Shown here: piece by piece, positions 46,526-55,391 of the stretch
How positions within the stretch are numbered: the stretch's first letter is position 1
How the letters are laid out: each line of letters begins with the position of its first letter
Source of the DNA: Dokdonella_A sp040005635
GTDB lineage: Bacteria; Pseudomonadota; Gammaproteobacteria; Xanthomonadales; Rhodanobacteraceae
Direction: 5' to 3'
Assembly: GCA_040005635.1 (NCBI GenBank)
Contig: JBDTYM010000006.1
Coordinates: 1-64,000 of the forward strand
Length of the DNA: 64,000 bases
Notes under the pieces: model-generated
Told to the model about the DNA's origin: nothing
What the model saw: only the letters and a program-made list of their open reading frames with translations
Databases searched by the model: none
Program-made: the position numbers and the translations under genes

Positions 46526-47791
46526 TCATTTCGCGCCGAGGCCTACCGTTGCGGGCGCAACCACACCGGCGCGATCGATCTCGCGCTTGAAAAAGTACAG
46601 TGCTATGAGCACGAGCGCCATCGGCACCAGCGAGAAGTAAAACGCGCGGATGCCGTCGAAGTTCGAGAAGACGATCGCGGTGATGCGCGAGCCGAGCGTG
46701 CCGCCGAGCGCGGAAAAAACCACGATCAACCCGGTCATCGAGGCATGCAGCGATTTCGGCAGCGAACTCAATGCGACCGAGTTGATGACCGGATAGATGG
46801 GCGCCATCAGCAGGCCGATCAGGGGAATCAGGTAGGCGGCGATCGGCGCGTTCAGCCAGCCGATATCCGGGCGTGCGATCACATCACGCGCCAGCGGCAA
46901 TGTCGCGACGACCAGCACGCCCATGCCGACCACGCAGAGGTTGAGCAGTACATACCAGGGCATGCGGCGCAGCACCTGGCCGGCGACGATCCGCCCGAGC
47001 GCCGTCGCGCCGGCGAGGATGCTGGCGAGCTGGATGCTCATCGCATGCGGCAGCTTGAGGATCTCGTTGTTGAATGTCGGTAGCCAGGTGCCGAAGCTTT
47101 GCTCGATCAGCACATACAGAAATGCCGAAATCAGAAACACGAAAACCAGCGGCCGCACCACCAGTGCGAACATCTCCGAGCCGGTTTGCGCAATCGATTT
47201 CGGCTCGCTGCTGCGCGCGGCGGACTCGTCCAGCTGCGACGTGGCGAGCAATACCAGTACCAGCGCGCACAGGAGCGCGAGCAGCCAGTACACGTTGAAC
47301 CACACGGGATCGGCCGGCCGCACCGGATCGACGAATGCGCTGAACAACCAGTTGCCCGCCAGCACGCCGACCATGAACAAGCCTTCGATGGTGTTGGTCA
47401 GACGTGAATGCTCAGCCTTGTCATGCGTGAGCAGGCCGATCGAGGAATACACCGCCACCTTGGTCAGCGCGAACGAAACGCCGATGCAGGCAAACAGCAG
47501 TTCGGCAGTATGGAAAGTCGGGTGCAAGCGCATCAGCACACAGGCGCTGCCGACAATCGCGAGTCCGAGCATCATCGCGCGGCGATAACCGAACAGCGGC
47601 AGGAACGAGGCGACCAGGAACGAGGTCAGCGCGATGGGCAGATCCTTGAACAATTCGAGCAGACTCGCCGTCGGCTTGTCGACGCCGAACGTCGCGATCG
47701 ACTGCAGGATCACCGTGCCGACGCTGTTGAGCAGGATTGCGAACACGATGTAGCTGAGTGCCAGCGCGGCGATCATGCGGAATCGGTTCAT
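46526..47791 (-). CDS. MFS sugar transporter, FHS (fucose/glucose-galactose) type
   Basis: A 421-residue inner-membrane transporter with twelve predicted helices, beginning RMIAALALSYIVFAILLNSV. The pattern (KDLPIALTSFLVASFLPLFGYRRAMMLG; LMAPIYPVINSVALSSLPK in the C-half) fits the fucose/galactose/glucose:H+ symporter (FHS) branch rather than DHA exporters. It probably imports a hexose or disaccharide released by the exported GH65-like enzymes. It lies in the island between the TonB receptor (with an intervening terminator) and the small interrupted gene. Confidence 0.85.
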   Translation of the reverse strand: MNRFRMIAALALSYIVFAILLNSVGTVILQSIATFGVDKPTASLLELFKDLPIALTSFLVASFLPLFGYRRAMMLGLAIVGSACVLMRLHPTFHTAELLFACIGVSFALTKVAVYSSIGLLTHDKAEHSRLTNTIEGLFMVGVLAGNWLFSAFVDPVRPADPVWFNVYWLLALLCALVLVLLATSQLDESAARSSEPKSIAQTGSEMFALVVRPLVFVFLISAFLYVLIEQSFGTWLPTFNNEILKLPHAMSIQLASILAGATALGRIVAGQVLRRMPWYVLLNLCVVGMGVLVVATLPLARDVIARPDIGWLNAPIAAYLIPLIGLLMAPIYPVINSVALSSLPKSLHASMTGLIVVFSALGGTLGSRITAIVFSNFDGIRAFYFSLVPMALVLIALYFFKREIDRAGVVAPATVGLGAK

Positions 47792-47878
47792 CGGCCTTGC
47801 GTCCTCGATAGCGGAATCCAGCCGTGAATCTGCGCTGCTTGCATGAAGCCCGGCAGCAATGCGAGGTTGCCTGGCCGG

Positions 47879-47915
47879 AAAAAAGGTCCGGATCGCCGTT
47901 GGATACGATCCGGAC
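47879..47915 (-). terminator. Intrinsic terminator after the sugar-island TonB receptor gene
   Basis: Reading the minus strand, GGTCCGGATCG and CGATCCGGACC form a perfect 11-base stem, followed by a run of T (AAAAAA on the plus strand). It is about 35 bases past the receptor stop and likely separates receptor and MFS transcription, or lowers it. Confidence 0.88.
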
Positions 47916-47950
47916 CACGCGGGGCAGCTACTCTCGCATCATCACACTTC

Positions 47951-50545
47951 TTAGAACTTGTACTTCACCTGGAAATTGACTTCGCGACCTTCCAGCGGAC
48001 GCGCCAGGATCACGCCACCGGTGCCGAGCGCACTGCCGAAGATGCGCGAGTTGCTCTCGGTCAGACCCAGCTCATCGGTGATGTTGGTGCCCTGCAGACG
48101 CAGCTCCCAGTTCGCGCCGATGTCGGCGATGACGCCGAAGTCCAACGTGTCGTAGGTGCCGAGCTGCTGCAGGCCGGAAATATCCTGCGTATGCGCACCG
48201 ACGTGCGAGTAGGTCAGGAAACCCGTGAGGTCGCCCCAGCCCATCGGAATGGTGTAGCCCGGCTGGACGAAGAAGCGGAATTTCGGCTGACGCTGCAACT
48301 GCACGCCGTTGATGAACGCGCACTGCGAGTTGCCGAGGATGTCCGTGTACGGGATGCACGCGTTGTAGTGCGAGTAGTGGCCGTCGAGGTAGTTGCCGGT
48401 GAACTGGATCTTGAACCGCTCGATGGGCGTCACGATTGCGGTGACGTTGACGCCCTTCGAATCGGCGCCGTAGATGGCCTGCGCACCGTTCGGCACGCCG
48501 GACGAGTCGCTCGGCTGGTAGATCAGGCCGCTGAACTGCTTGTGGTACACGCTGATGTCGGTGAACAGCCAGTCGGACTGGTACTTGAAGCCCATTTCGT
48601 AATTGCGGATCTTCTGCAGTGGCGGCGTGTTGCCGGTGGTATTACCGCGCAGCGAGTTGTCGAAGTCGCCGAAGTGGCCACCCTTGTTGGCGCGGGCGTA
48701 CACGCTCATGTTGCTGGCCACCTCGTAGTTCGCACCGACCGTCCATGAGGTATGCGTTTTGTCGTAGTTGGTGACCGCGAACGTGCCGTTGCAGACTGGA
48801 ACGCTGTTGTTGTACAGCGTCAACGGATTGCCATCCGTATCGACGTTCGTCAGGTTACACACCCTGTTTGTCGCATCCTCGTTCTCCAGGCGTGCCGAGG
48901 CATCGAACAACCAGCGGTCGACGCGCCACGAATCGGACAGGTAGAACGCCTTGTTGGTCGCGTTGCCGCGCTCGGTGATGTTGTAGCCACCGTTGTCGAG
49001 GAAGCCCTGCGGATCGGTCAGCTGGTAGACGTTGCCGTTCTGCGTGTAGTTGACGATGATCGGCTTCGCGTTCGGCGTGTTGGTCATCAGCATCTGGTTG
49101 CCGAGCGCCCACTTGTCGTTGTCGGTGTAGTGAGCGAGGTACAGGCCGGCGGTCAGCGTGTTGCCGTCGAAAATCTCCTTGCTCAGACGGAAATCGTTAT
49201 TGAGATTCTTCAGGTTCTTGTGGATGTACCACCAGCCCTGGTGGATCACGCTCTGGTTCGGATCGACCGCCGTGCCGTCCTTGTAGTGCGCGTCGACCGG
49301 CGTACCGGCCGGCAGCCCGATGGTATCCGAGTCGAGCGGCGCGCCAGTGGGGCTGCAGAACTGTGGGTTCTGCACGTCGTGGCAGCCATACAGATAGTAG
49401 TTGAGCGGCTTCGGATTGCTGCCCGAGAACAGCGCATTGGTATCCATGTCGCCGCCGCTGTAGAGGAACTTGTCCGAGATCGTCCAGCCGCCACCGAAGT
49501 CGTAGTCGAAGTTGCCGCCGAGGAAGTGCATCTTCGCGCCGCGGCCATTGGCGAGGTCGGCATTGGTGCCGCCACCCGGATAGCCGGCGAGGAACACGTG
49601 CTGGATATCGCGGCCGTTGTAGGTGCTGGTCAACGGATCGAAACCCGGATACTCGGAGAAGCTGTCGCTGCCTTTTTGCAGCAGCGGAATCGGCGTGATG
49701 AACTGGTTCTTGTCGTCGAGGTAGCGCCCGTACAGCATGAACGAGCCGTTCGCGAAATCGTGCGTGATGGTCGCGGTGAACTGGCCGCCATCGTCGGCCG
49801 GGAAGCCCGGATCGCGCACGCCATCGGACTTGCGATAGAAGCCTCCGACGCTGCCGTACCAGTCATCGGCGAGCTTGAAGCCATAGAACCCATCGAGCCG
49901 CCACAGGCCTTCGGAGCCGTAGGTGACGCCAATGTCGCCGGACGGCGTGTCGGTGCCCTGGCGCAGCAGGAAGTTTGCGGTCGCGCCAATCTGGCCGTCG
50001 GCGAAGACGACGGACGGACCACCCTGCAGGATTTCGACGCGCTCGATCGTGTCATCGAGGCGTATCGCCGAGGTCGTCTCGAAGAACGACAGCGTCGGCA
50101 TGCCGTAGATCGGCGAACCCATCAGCAGTGCGGAGAAATACGGCGCATCGCCGCCGCCGGGGAAGCCGGCAATCTCGATGTTCGCGCCGGTCTGGCCGCC
50201 GCTGGATTCCGGCCACAAGCCGGGCGCGATCTTCAGCAGATCCGCCGTGCTCTTCGGATTCGCCTGCTTGATCTGCTCGAGGTTCGCCGACGTGATCGTA
50301 TAGCTCGCGTCGATCTTCTTGACGCCGCCGCTGGCCGCGGCACCGGTGACGACGATGCCTTCGAGCGACTGCGTATCCTTGCTGGCCGCATCGTCCGCCT
50401 TCTTGGCCGGGGCGTCGGCACCGGCGGGCGCCTGCGCCTGTGCGGGGTCGGTGGCGGTCGCCTCGTCGGCCCACACCGCGTGGGATGCGAGCGCCGCTGC
50501 GATGGCGGTGCTGAGTACAACTCTGGACAACGTCTGGCGTTTCAT
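47951..50545 (-). CDS. TonB-dependent outer-membrane receptor of the alpha-glucoside island
   Basis: An 864-residue receptor. The signal peptide ends near SHAVWA, and a Pro/Ala/Lys-rich linker (PAQAQAPAGADAPAKKADDA) precedes the TonB-box-like LEGIVVTGAA. The plug (about 70-190) includes IEIAGFPGGGDAPYFSALLM and IERVEILQGGPSVVFADGQIG. The barrel ends in the canonical FQVKYKF. The start at 50545 has a strong GGGAGGGAAAGG ribosome site. Position between the phosphorylase fusion and the MFS transporter argues for uptake of an oligosaccharide. A terminator follows. Confidence 0.9.
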   Translation of the reverse strand: MKRQTLSRVVLSTAIAAALASHAVWADEATATDPAQAQAPAGADAPAKKADDAASKDTQSLEGIVVTGAAASGGVKKIDASYTITSANLEQIKQANPKSTADLLKIAPGLWPESSGGQTGANIEIAGFPGGGDAPYFSALLMGSPIYGMPTLSFFETTSAIRLDDTIERVEILQGGPSVVFADGQIGATANFLLRQGTDTPSGDIGVTYGSEGLWRLDGFYGFKLADDWYGSVGGFYRKSDGVRDPGFPADDGGQFTATITHDFANGSFMLYGRYLDDKNQFITPIPLLQKGSDSFSEYPGFDPLTSTYNGRDIQHVFLAGYPGGGTNADLANGRGAKMHFLGGNFDYDFGGGWTISDKFLYSGGDMDTNALFSGSNPKPLNYYLYGCHDVQNPQFCSPTGAPLDSDTIGLPAGTPVDAHYKDGTAVDPNQSVIHQGWWYIHKNLKNLNNDFRLSKEIFDGNTLTAGLYLAHYTDNDKWALGNQMLMTNTPNAKPIIVNYTQNGNVYQLTDPQGFLDNGGYNITERGNATNKAFYLSDSWRVDRWLFDASARLENEDATNRVCNLTNVDTDGNPLTLYNNSVPVCNGTFAVTNYDKTHTSWTVGANYEVASNMSVYARANKGGHFGDFDNSLRGNTTGNTPPLQKIRNYEMGFKYQSDWLFTDISVYHKQFSGLIYQPSDSSGVPNGAQAIYGADSKGVNVTAIVTPIERFKIQFTGNYLDGHYSHYNACIPYTDILGNSQCAFINGVQLQRQPKFRFFVQPGYTIPMGWGDLTGFLTYSHVGAHTQDISGLQQLGTYDTLDFGVIADIGANWELRLQGTNITDELGLTESNSRIFGSALGTGGVILARPLEGREVNFQVKYKF

Positions 50546-50632
50546 ACCTTTCCCTCCCAAGATGGTGGATCGACCTCGTCTGTCTTATCTGCAGCTTGCC
50601 GGGCGCAGCGGGTTCGCCATGGCGAGCAACCC

Positions 50633-53600
50633 CTACACCGCAACCGGCGGTGAAACAAAATCTTCGATTCGAAATCCGGCAAGGCCGGGCAGTACGGCAT
50701 CCGCCTGCACGAGTGCGACGGCATCGCCAATCCCGAGCGCCGCCATCCCCGCGGCCTTGATCGCGGCGACGCCGGCCGCCGCGTCCTCGATGCCGAGGCA
50801 GTCGCCCGCTGCGACACCGAGTTCATGCGCGACCTTCAGAAATATCTCGGGATCGGGCTTGGCGCGCGCGATACGATTGGCGTCGGCGACATAGTCGAAC
50901 AGTCCGGCAATGCCGAGCCGTTCGAGGATCAACGCCGCATTCTTGCTGGCCGAAGCGAGTCCAGTGCGCAGGCCGGCCGCGCGTGCGGCGCGCAGCACAT
51001 CGAGCGCTCCGGGCAGCAACTGCTGCGGTCCGACATCGGACAGACCGGCGCGGTAGTAGCCGTTCTTGCGCTCGGCCAGCTCGCGTTTCTCGGCCACGGT
51101 GAATACTCGCGTAGCGCGTTCGAGGATGATCTCCAGCGAGGCATCGCGATCGACGCCTTTCAGGCGTTCGTTGACCTGTTCGTCGAACGGCACGCCGATC
51201 TCGTCGGCGAGCCGCTTCCAGGCGATGTAGTGCAGACGCGCGGTGTCGGTGACGACGCCGTCGAGATCGAAGATCAGCGCCTTGAATGGCTGCGGGAAAA
51301 CGACGCCGCGTGACGGCTCGGCTTCGCCCGAATACGCCAGCGGCCGCACGCACGGCGCGTCCACGACGAGGCGGACCCGGCTGCCGTCGTGTTCGATCTC
51401 GAGCGCCTCGCCGGCAAGCAGCGTGTAACGCACGCCTGCAGCATCGACCTTGAGCTGCAAGCGGCGCCCCTGCCAGACCATGCCGAAGCGATAGCCCTGC
51501 CAGACCGCCGGGAGGGTGGGCGCGAACGTCAGCCGGCCTGCAACGATACGCAAGCCGGCGAAACCCCAGACCAGGCCGAGCCAGCTGCCCGCCATCGCGG
51601 CCATGTGCACGCCGTGATGCGTATTGCCGTGCAGATCGTCGAGATCGACGCGCGCGGTATCGAGAAAATAGCGATACGCCTTGTCGGCATAACCGACCTC
51701 GCTGGCGAGCACGCAGAACGTCGATGCCGACAGCGTCGAGTCGTGCACGGTGACGCGTTCGTAGTAGTCGAAATTGCGCCGCTTGCGCTCGCGGTCGATG
51801 CCTTCGCCGGCCAGCACGAGCGCGAGCACGACATCCGCCTGCTTGCACACCTGGTGCCGATAAATCGTCATCGGGTGATAGTGCAGCAGCAGTGGATAGC
51901 GATCGGCCGGCGTCGCCTTGAAGTTCCATACCGGCTTGTCGAGGAAGGTATCGTCCTGCGGGAATACGCCGTAGCGCTCGTCGCTCGGCAGGTACATCGT
52001 CTCCGCGGCGAGCGACCAGTCCTCGATTTCCTCGTCGGCCAGACCAATGCGCGCGCACAGACCGGCGTAACCGGCCGCATGCTCGGCAGCGAACCAGCCG
52101 GCCACCTTGACCGCGTGCCGCAGGTGCGCCTGTGCCATGCGGTTGGTGTAGTAGTTGTTGTCGACCAGTGCCGTGTATTCATCCGGACCGGTCACTTCGT
52201 GGATGCAGAACGCACCATTGCGACGGGCGTTGAAATGGCCGATGTCGAGCCAGATGCGCGCGGTCTCGAACAGCACTTCGGCCCCGCCCTCGACGAGGAA
52301 CGCCTGGTCGCCGCTGGCATCGACATACAGGCGTATCGCGTAGGCGATCGCCGCGTTGATGTGGTACTGCGCCGATCCGCCCGGATAGTAGGCCGAGCAT
52401 TCGTCGCCACTGATCGTGCGCCAGGCATACAGCGCGCCGCGCGAGTGATTGAGCTCGCGCGCGTGCGTGCGGGCATGGCCCAGCGTACGCAGCCGGTATT
52501 CGAGCATGCCGCGCGCGAGTGCCGGTGCGGTGAGCGCGAGGACCGGCAGCACGAAGGCTTCGGTGTCCCAGAAATAATGCCCTTCGTAGCCCTCGCCGGT
52601 CAGGCCTTTCGCGGCCGTGCTGGTGCGGCCGCCGCGGCCGGTGGACTGCAGCACGTGGAACAGGTTGAAACGCAGTGTCTGCTCGATCTGCGCATCGCCA
52701 TCGATCGCGAGGTCCGCGTCGCGCCAATAGGCTTCGAGTCCGTCACGCTGGGATTGCGCGATCGCACCGAAACCGAGCGCGTCGGCAGTGGACAGCTCGA
52801 GCGCGACTTCGTCGAGCAGGGCCTGCTCGGTTTTCGCGGCGCCTTGCGTCCACGCGTAGGCGACGAACTTGTCGAGCGCCACGCTGCCGCCAGGCGCGAG
52901 CGTGCCGTCGAAGACCTGGCGTGCCGAATCGGCGTCGGTCTCGCTGGATGCGAGCGCGAGCACGTCGCCATGGATGCGATGGCGCTGCGCGCAGGCAACG
53001 GTGATCCCGCTGACCCGGGTGCTCTGCAGCATCGATGCCACCTGTGTGTCCGCGCCGACGGCACGCGTCGTCATGCGGTCGCCGGCGCCGGCACCGATGC
53101 GCGGATCATCGCCTTGCGCGGTGGCGCGGCGCGCGCCACGGATCGAAGACTCGAGCTGGATCGAACCGGCGTAGTCGATCGAAGCGACCCGGAAACGAAT
53201 GCACAACAACGCCGCATGCGCGAACGGAACGATGCGTTCCGCCGCGATCTCGATCGTCGCTCCCGCCGATGTGCGCCAGCGCAGGCGGCGCGAGACACTG
53301 CCGGCGCACAGATCGAGCGCGCGTTCGAAATCGAGCGCCTCGCCTTCGTCGAAATTGACGGCCTGCCCGCCCAAGCGGATCGCGATATGCGTGCCATCGG
53401 CGACGGGCACGCGCGTATCGGTCGTCTGCGCAAACCCGGAATGACGTTCGTGATATTGAATCGAAGAACGCTCCCACACTTCGGCCAGGTAACTGCCGTC
53501 GCCAGGCGCGATCTGTTCCTCGAAACTGCTGCGCACGCCGAGCGTGCCATTGGCCAGACAATAGATCGCTGCATCATGCGCCGCACGCGCCGGATCGAAG

Positions 53601-53707
53601 TGGTTCTGCACGACGCGCCACGGGTCCGCAGCCGGCACCTCCGTGCCCGCAGAGGCGGCCGCTTCGACCGCGCCGACACCGATGCCACCATCGGCGGTCA
53701 ACGGCAT
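50633..53707 (-). CDS. GH65 glycosyl phosphorylase fused to beta-phosphoglucomutase
   Basis: A 1024-residue cytoplasmic fusion. Residues about 1-800 are a GH65 inverting phosphorylase: FWDTEAFVLPVL, catalytic Glu about 510 in HEVTGPDEYTALVDNNYYTN, and phosphate-binding HDSTLSASTF. Residues about 808-1024 are a HAD beta-phosphoglucomutase with nucleophile Asp about 814 (FDLDGVVTDT). A GH65 enzyme splits an alpha-glucoside with phosphate to beta-glucose 1-phosphate, which the second domain converts to glucose 6-phosphate, saving one ATP. Maltose, trehalose, kojibiose or nigerose phosphorylase are all possible. A GTG at 53719 is an alternative start. It is first in the island, downstream of a large palindrome. 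Confidence 0.92.
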   Translation of the reverse strand: MPLTADGGIGVGAVEAAASAGTEVPAADPWRVVQNHFDPARAAHDAAIYCLANGTLGVRSSFEEQIAPGDGSYLAEVWERSSIQYHERHSGFAQTTDTRVPVADGTHIAIRLGGQAVNFDEGEALDFERALDLCAGSVSRRLRWRTSAGATIEIAAERIVPFAHAALLCIRFRVASIDYAGSIQLESSIRGARRATAQGDDPRIGAGAGDRMTTRAVGADTQVASMLQSTRVSGITVACAQRHRIHGDVLALASSETDADSARQVFDGTLAPGGSVALDKFVAYAWTQGAAKTEQALLDEVALELSTADALGFGAIAQSQRDGLEAYWRDADLAIDGDAQIEQTLRFNLFHVLQSTGRGGRTSTAAKGLTGEGYEGHYFWDTEAFVLPVLALTAPALARGMLEYRLRTLGHARTHARELNHSRGALYAWRTISGDECSAYYPGGSAQYHINAAIAYAIRLYVDASGDQAFLVEGGAEVLFETARIWLDIGHFNARRNGAFCIHEVTGPDEYTALVDNNYYTNRMAQAHLRHAVKVAGWFAAEHAAGYAGLCARIGLADEEIEDWSLAAETMYLPSDERYGVFPQDDTFLDKPVWNFKATPADRYPLLLHYHPMTIYRHQVCKQADVVLALVLAGEGIDRERKRRNFDYYERVTVHDSTLSASTFCVLASEVGYADKAYRYFLDTARVDLDDLHGNTHHGVHMAAMAGSWLGLVWGFAGLRIVAGRLTFAPTLPAVWQGYRFGMVWQGRRLQLKVDAAGVRYTLLAGEALEIEHDGSRVRLVVDAPCVRPLAYSGEAEPSRGVVFPQPFKALIFDLDGVVTDTARLHYIAWKRLADEIGVPFDEQVNERLKGVDRDASLEIILERATRVFTVAEKRELAERKNGYYRAGLSDVGPQQLLPGALDVLRAARAAGLRTGLASASKNAALILERLGIAGLFDYVADANRIARAKPDPEIFLKVAHELGVAAGDCLGIEDAAAGVAAIKAAGMAALGIGDAVALVQADAVLPGLAGFRIEDFVSPPVAV

Positions 53708-53863
53708 GCCCGCACGCACTGTCGAAAGTCACGCGTGGGTGCGGCCTGTGACACCGAATGCATACCGGTGCGATTGCGCATCGATCTTCCCTCCCTTATC
53801 TGCGACCGCGCGTGGCTGCCGTTGCCGCCCGCTGCGTGTCGTTCGGCGCGCACGATAGGCGCG

Positions 53864-53895
53864 ATTGTTACCGATATCAAGATATCGGTAACAAT
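53864..53895. promoter_or_regulatory. Palindromic operator for the LacI-type regulator
   Basis: Arms ATTGTTACCGATATC (53864-53878) and GATATCGGTAACAAT (53881-53895) are perfect inverted repeats around AA. The 14-mer TGTTACCGATATCA fits the LacI-family TG-N4-CG-N4-CA plan. It lies in the 372-base gap between lacI and the GH65 fusion, so it probably controls the island. I see no other gene in the gap. Confidence 0.8.
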
Positions 53896-54079
53896 TAGTT
53901 TGAAGCCCATTTGCGGCGGTGCCGCAGCGAGCGTGCCCGGTAAATTAGAAGAAACGCTCGAAGCTTGGAAAACGCCAGTCGGCGGCGATGGAAAAATGCA
54001 CAAAGTCGCTACTGCATAGCAGCATCGGTCGGCAGGCGTCGAACCGAATCTCGATACCGCAGGCGGCCACGCGAAGCCG

Positions 54080-55114
54080 TCAGGTCGAGCGCACCACCAG
54101 CGAGGTCGGCAGCGTCTCCGAGCGCGCACGCTTGCCGTCGATCAGTTGCAGCAGCTTGCGCGCGAGCAGCACGCCGCCGTCATGCCAGCTCTGATGAATC
54201 GAGCTCAGCGGCGGGATGAAACTGGCGCCCAGCGGCGTATCGTCATAGCCGATCACGGAGATGTCGTCCGGCACCCGCGCGCCGTGCTCGAGCAGCGCGC
54301 GGATGGCGCCCATCGCGAGCAGATCGTTGCAGGCGAAGATCGCATCGACGCGTGCTCCCTTGCCGCGCGCAAGCAACATCTGCGTGGCTTCGGCGCCGGC
54401 CGCCATGGTGAACGCGTCGCGGCGCACGACTTCGGTTTCCAGCCCATGGCGGGCGAGCGCATCGCGAAAACCGGCATAGCGTTCGGCAATCTCCATGTGA
54501 TCGAGATCGCCGAGGAAGACCGCACGGCGACGTCCGATGGCGACGAAGCGATCCGCCGCCAGCGCACCGCCCTCGCGATTGTCGCTGCCGACGACAACAT
54601 GACGATCGCCCGCGCGCCGCGCGCCCCACACCACCATCGGCAGGCGCCATCGATCGAGCAGGTGCACGGCATCGTCGTGCGCGCCCTGGCCGAGCAGGAT
54701 CACACCGTCCGCCGCCTGCAGCGCGGGCGTCACCGCCGATTGTCGCGTCGTCAGCAGTACGCTGTAGCCGACCGAAGTCAGCTCGTGCGAGATGCCGCCG
54801 AGAATCTCCAGCGGATACGGGCCCGACAGCGGCCGCGATGCCGAAGGCGTCATCTCGACGACCACCGCGACGGTATGACTGCGACGCAGGCGCAGATTGC
54901 GTGCGCTGACATTGAGCGTGTAACCGTGCTTCGTCGCCAGTGCGCGAATGCGATCGCGCGTCTGCGCGTTGACCAGATCGCCGTCGCCGAGCGCGCGCGA
55001 AATCGTGATCTTCGATACGCCGGCAATCCGCGCGAGATCGGCCATCGTCATGCGCGAGGCCGACTGCGGCGAAGGCGAGCGCGCCGCGGTTGGACGTTTG
55101 GCGATTTTCTTCAA
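54080..55114 (-). CDS. LacI-family regulator of the alpha-glucoside island
   Basis: A 344-residue LacI/GalR-type regulator. The HTH reads MTMADLARIAGVSKITISRALGDG (about residues 22-45), followed by the hinge and a periplasmic-binding-like effector domain (TVAVVVEMTP... ILGGISHELTSVGYSVLLTTRQ). An N-terminal basic tail precedes the HTH. A GTG at 55135 is open, but TTG at 55114 has the AGGGAG ribosome site at correct spacing and is preferred. It faces the GH65 fusion across the 53864-53895 palindrome. The likely inducer is the imported sugar. Confidence 0.87.
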   Translation of the reverse strand: MKKIAKRPTAARSPSPQSASRMTMADLARIAGVSKITISRALGDGDLVNAQTRDRIRALATKHGYTLNVSARNLRLRRSHTVAVVVEMTPSASRPLSGPYPLEILGGISHELTSVGYSVLLTTRQSAVTPALQAADGVILLGQGAHDDAVHLLDRWRLPMVVWGARRAGDRHVVVGSDNREGGALAADRFVAIGRRRAVFLGDLDHMEIAERYAGFRDALARHGLETEVVRRDAFTMAAGAEATQMLLARGKGARVDAIFACNDLLAMGAIRALLEHGARVPDDISVIGYDDTPLGASFIPPLSSIHQSWHDGGVLLARKLLQLIDGKRARSETLPTSLVVRST

Positions 55115-55391
55115 GCGCAACTCCCTCTGACGCACGCGCCGAGCCTAGCAGATCATCGAGGCGCGCCGCGCCAGGTTGCATGCATGCCGGCGAACGCGGA
55201 GGTCCGCGCTGCCTGCCCCATGGCACAGTCACGTGCAAAGCCGCGCCGACGCCGGTCGGGTAGACATCGTCCTGCGCAGCCTTGGCAACGAGTGACCTGC
55301 CACAGGCTGCTCGCGTCACGCCGCCAACAGCTCGGCGCGCGCGCGCATCGGAACACCGCTTCGACCCTGCCGACGACCAGCGTGTTCGCGC

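Noticed and set aside
50610..50633. Hairpin around CGCCATGGCG before the TonB receptor
   Set aside because: Short palindrome with no T-run overlapping the end of the fusion gene; not strong enough to call a terminator.
48752..50653. Plus-strand open frame of 633 codons
   Set aside because: Antisense to the TonB receptor at 47951-50545; no domain.
51389..54019. Long plus-strand open frame (876 codons)
   Set aside because: Antisense to the GH65/beta-phosphoglucomutase fusion; no recognisable domain and a composition typical of a shadow.
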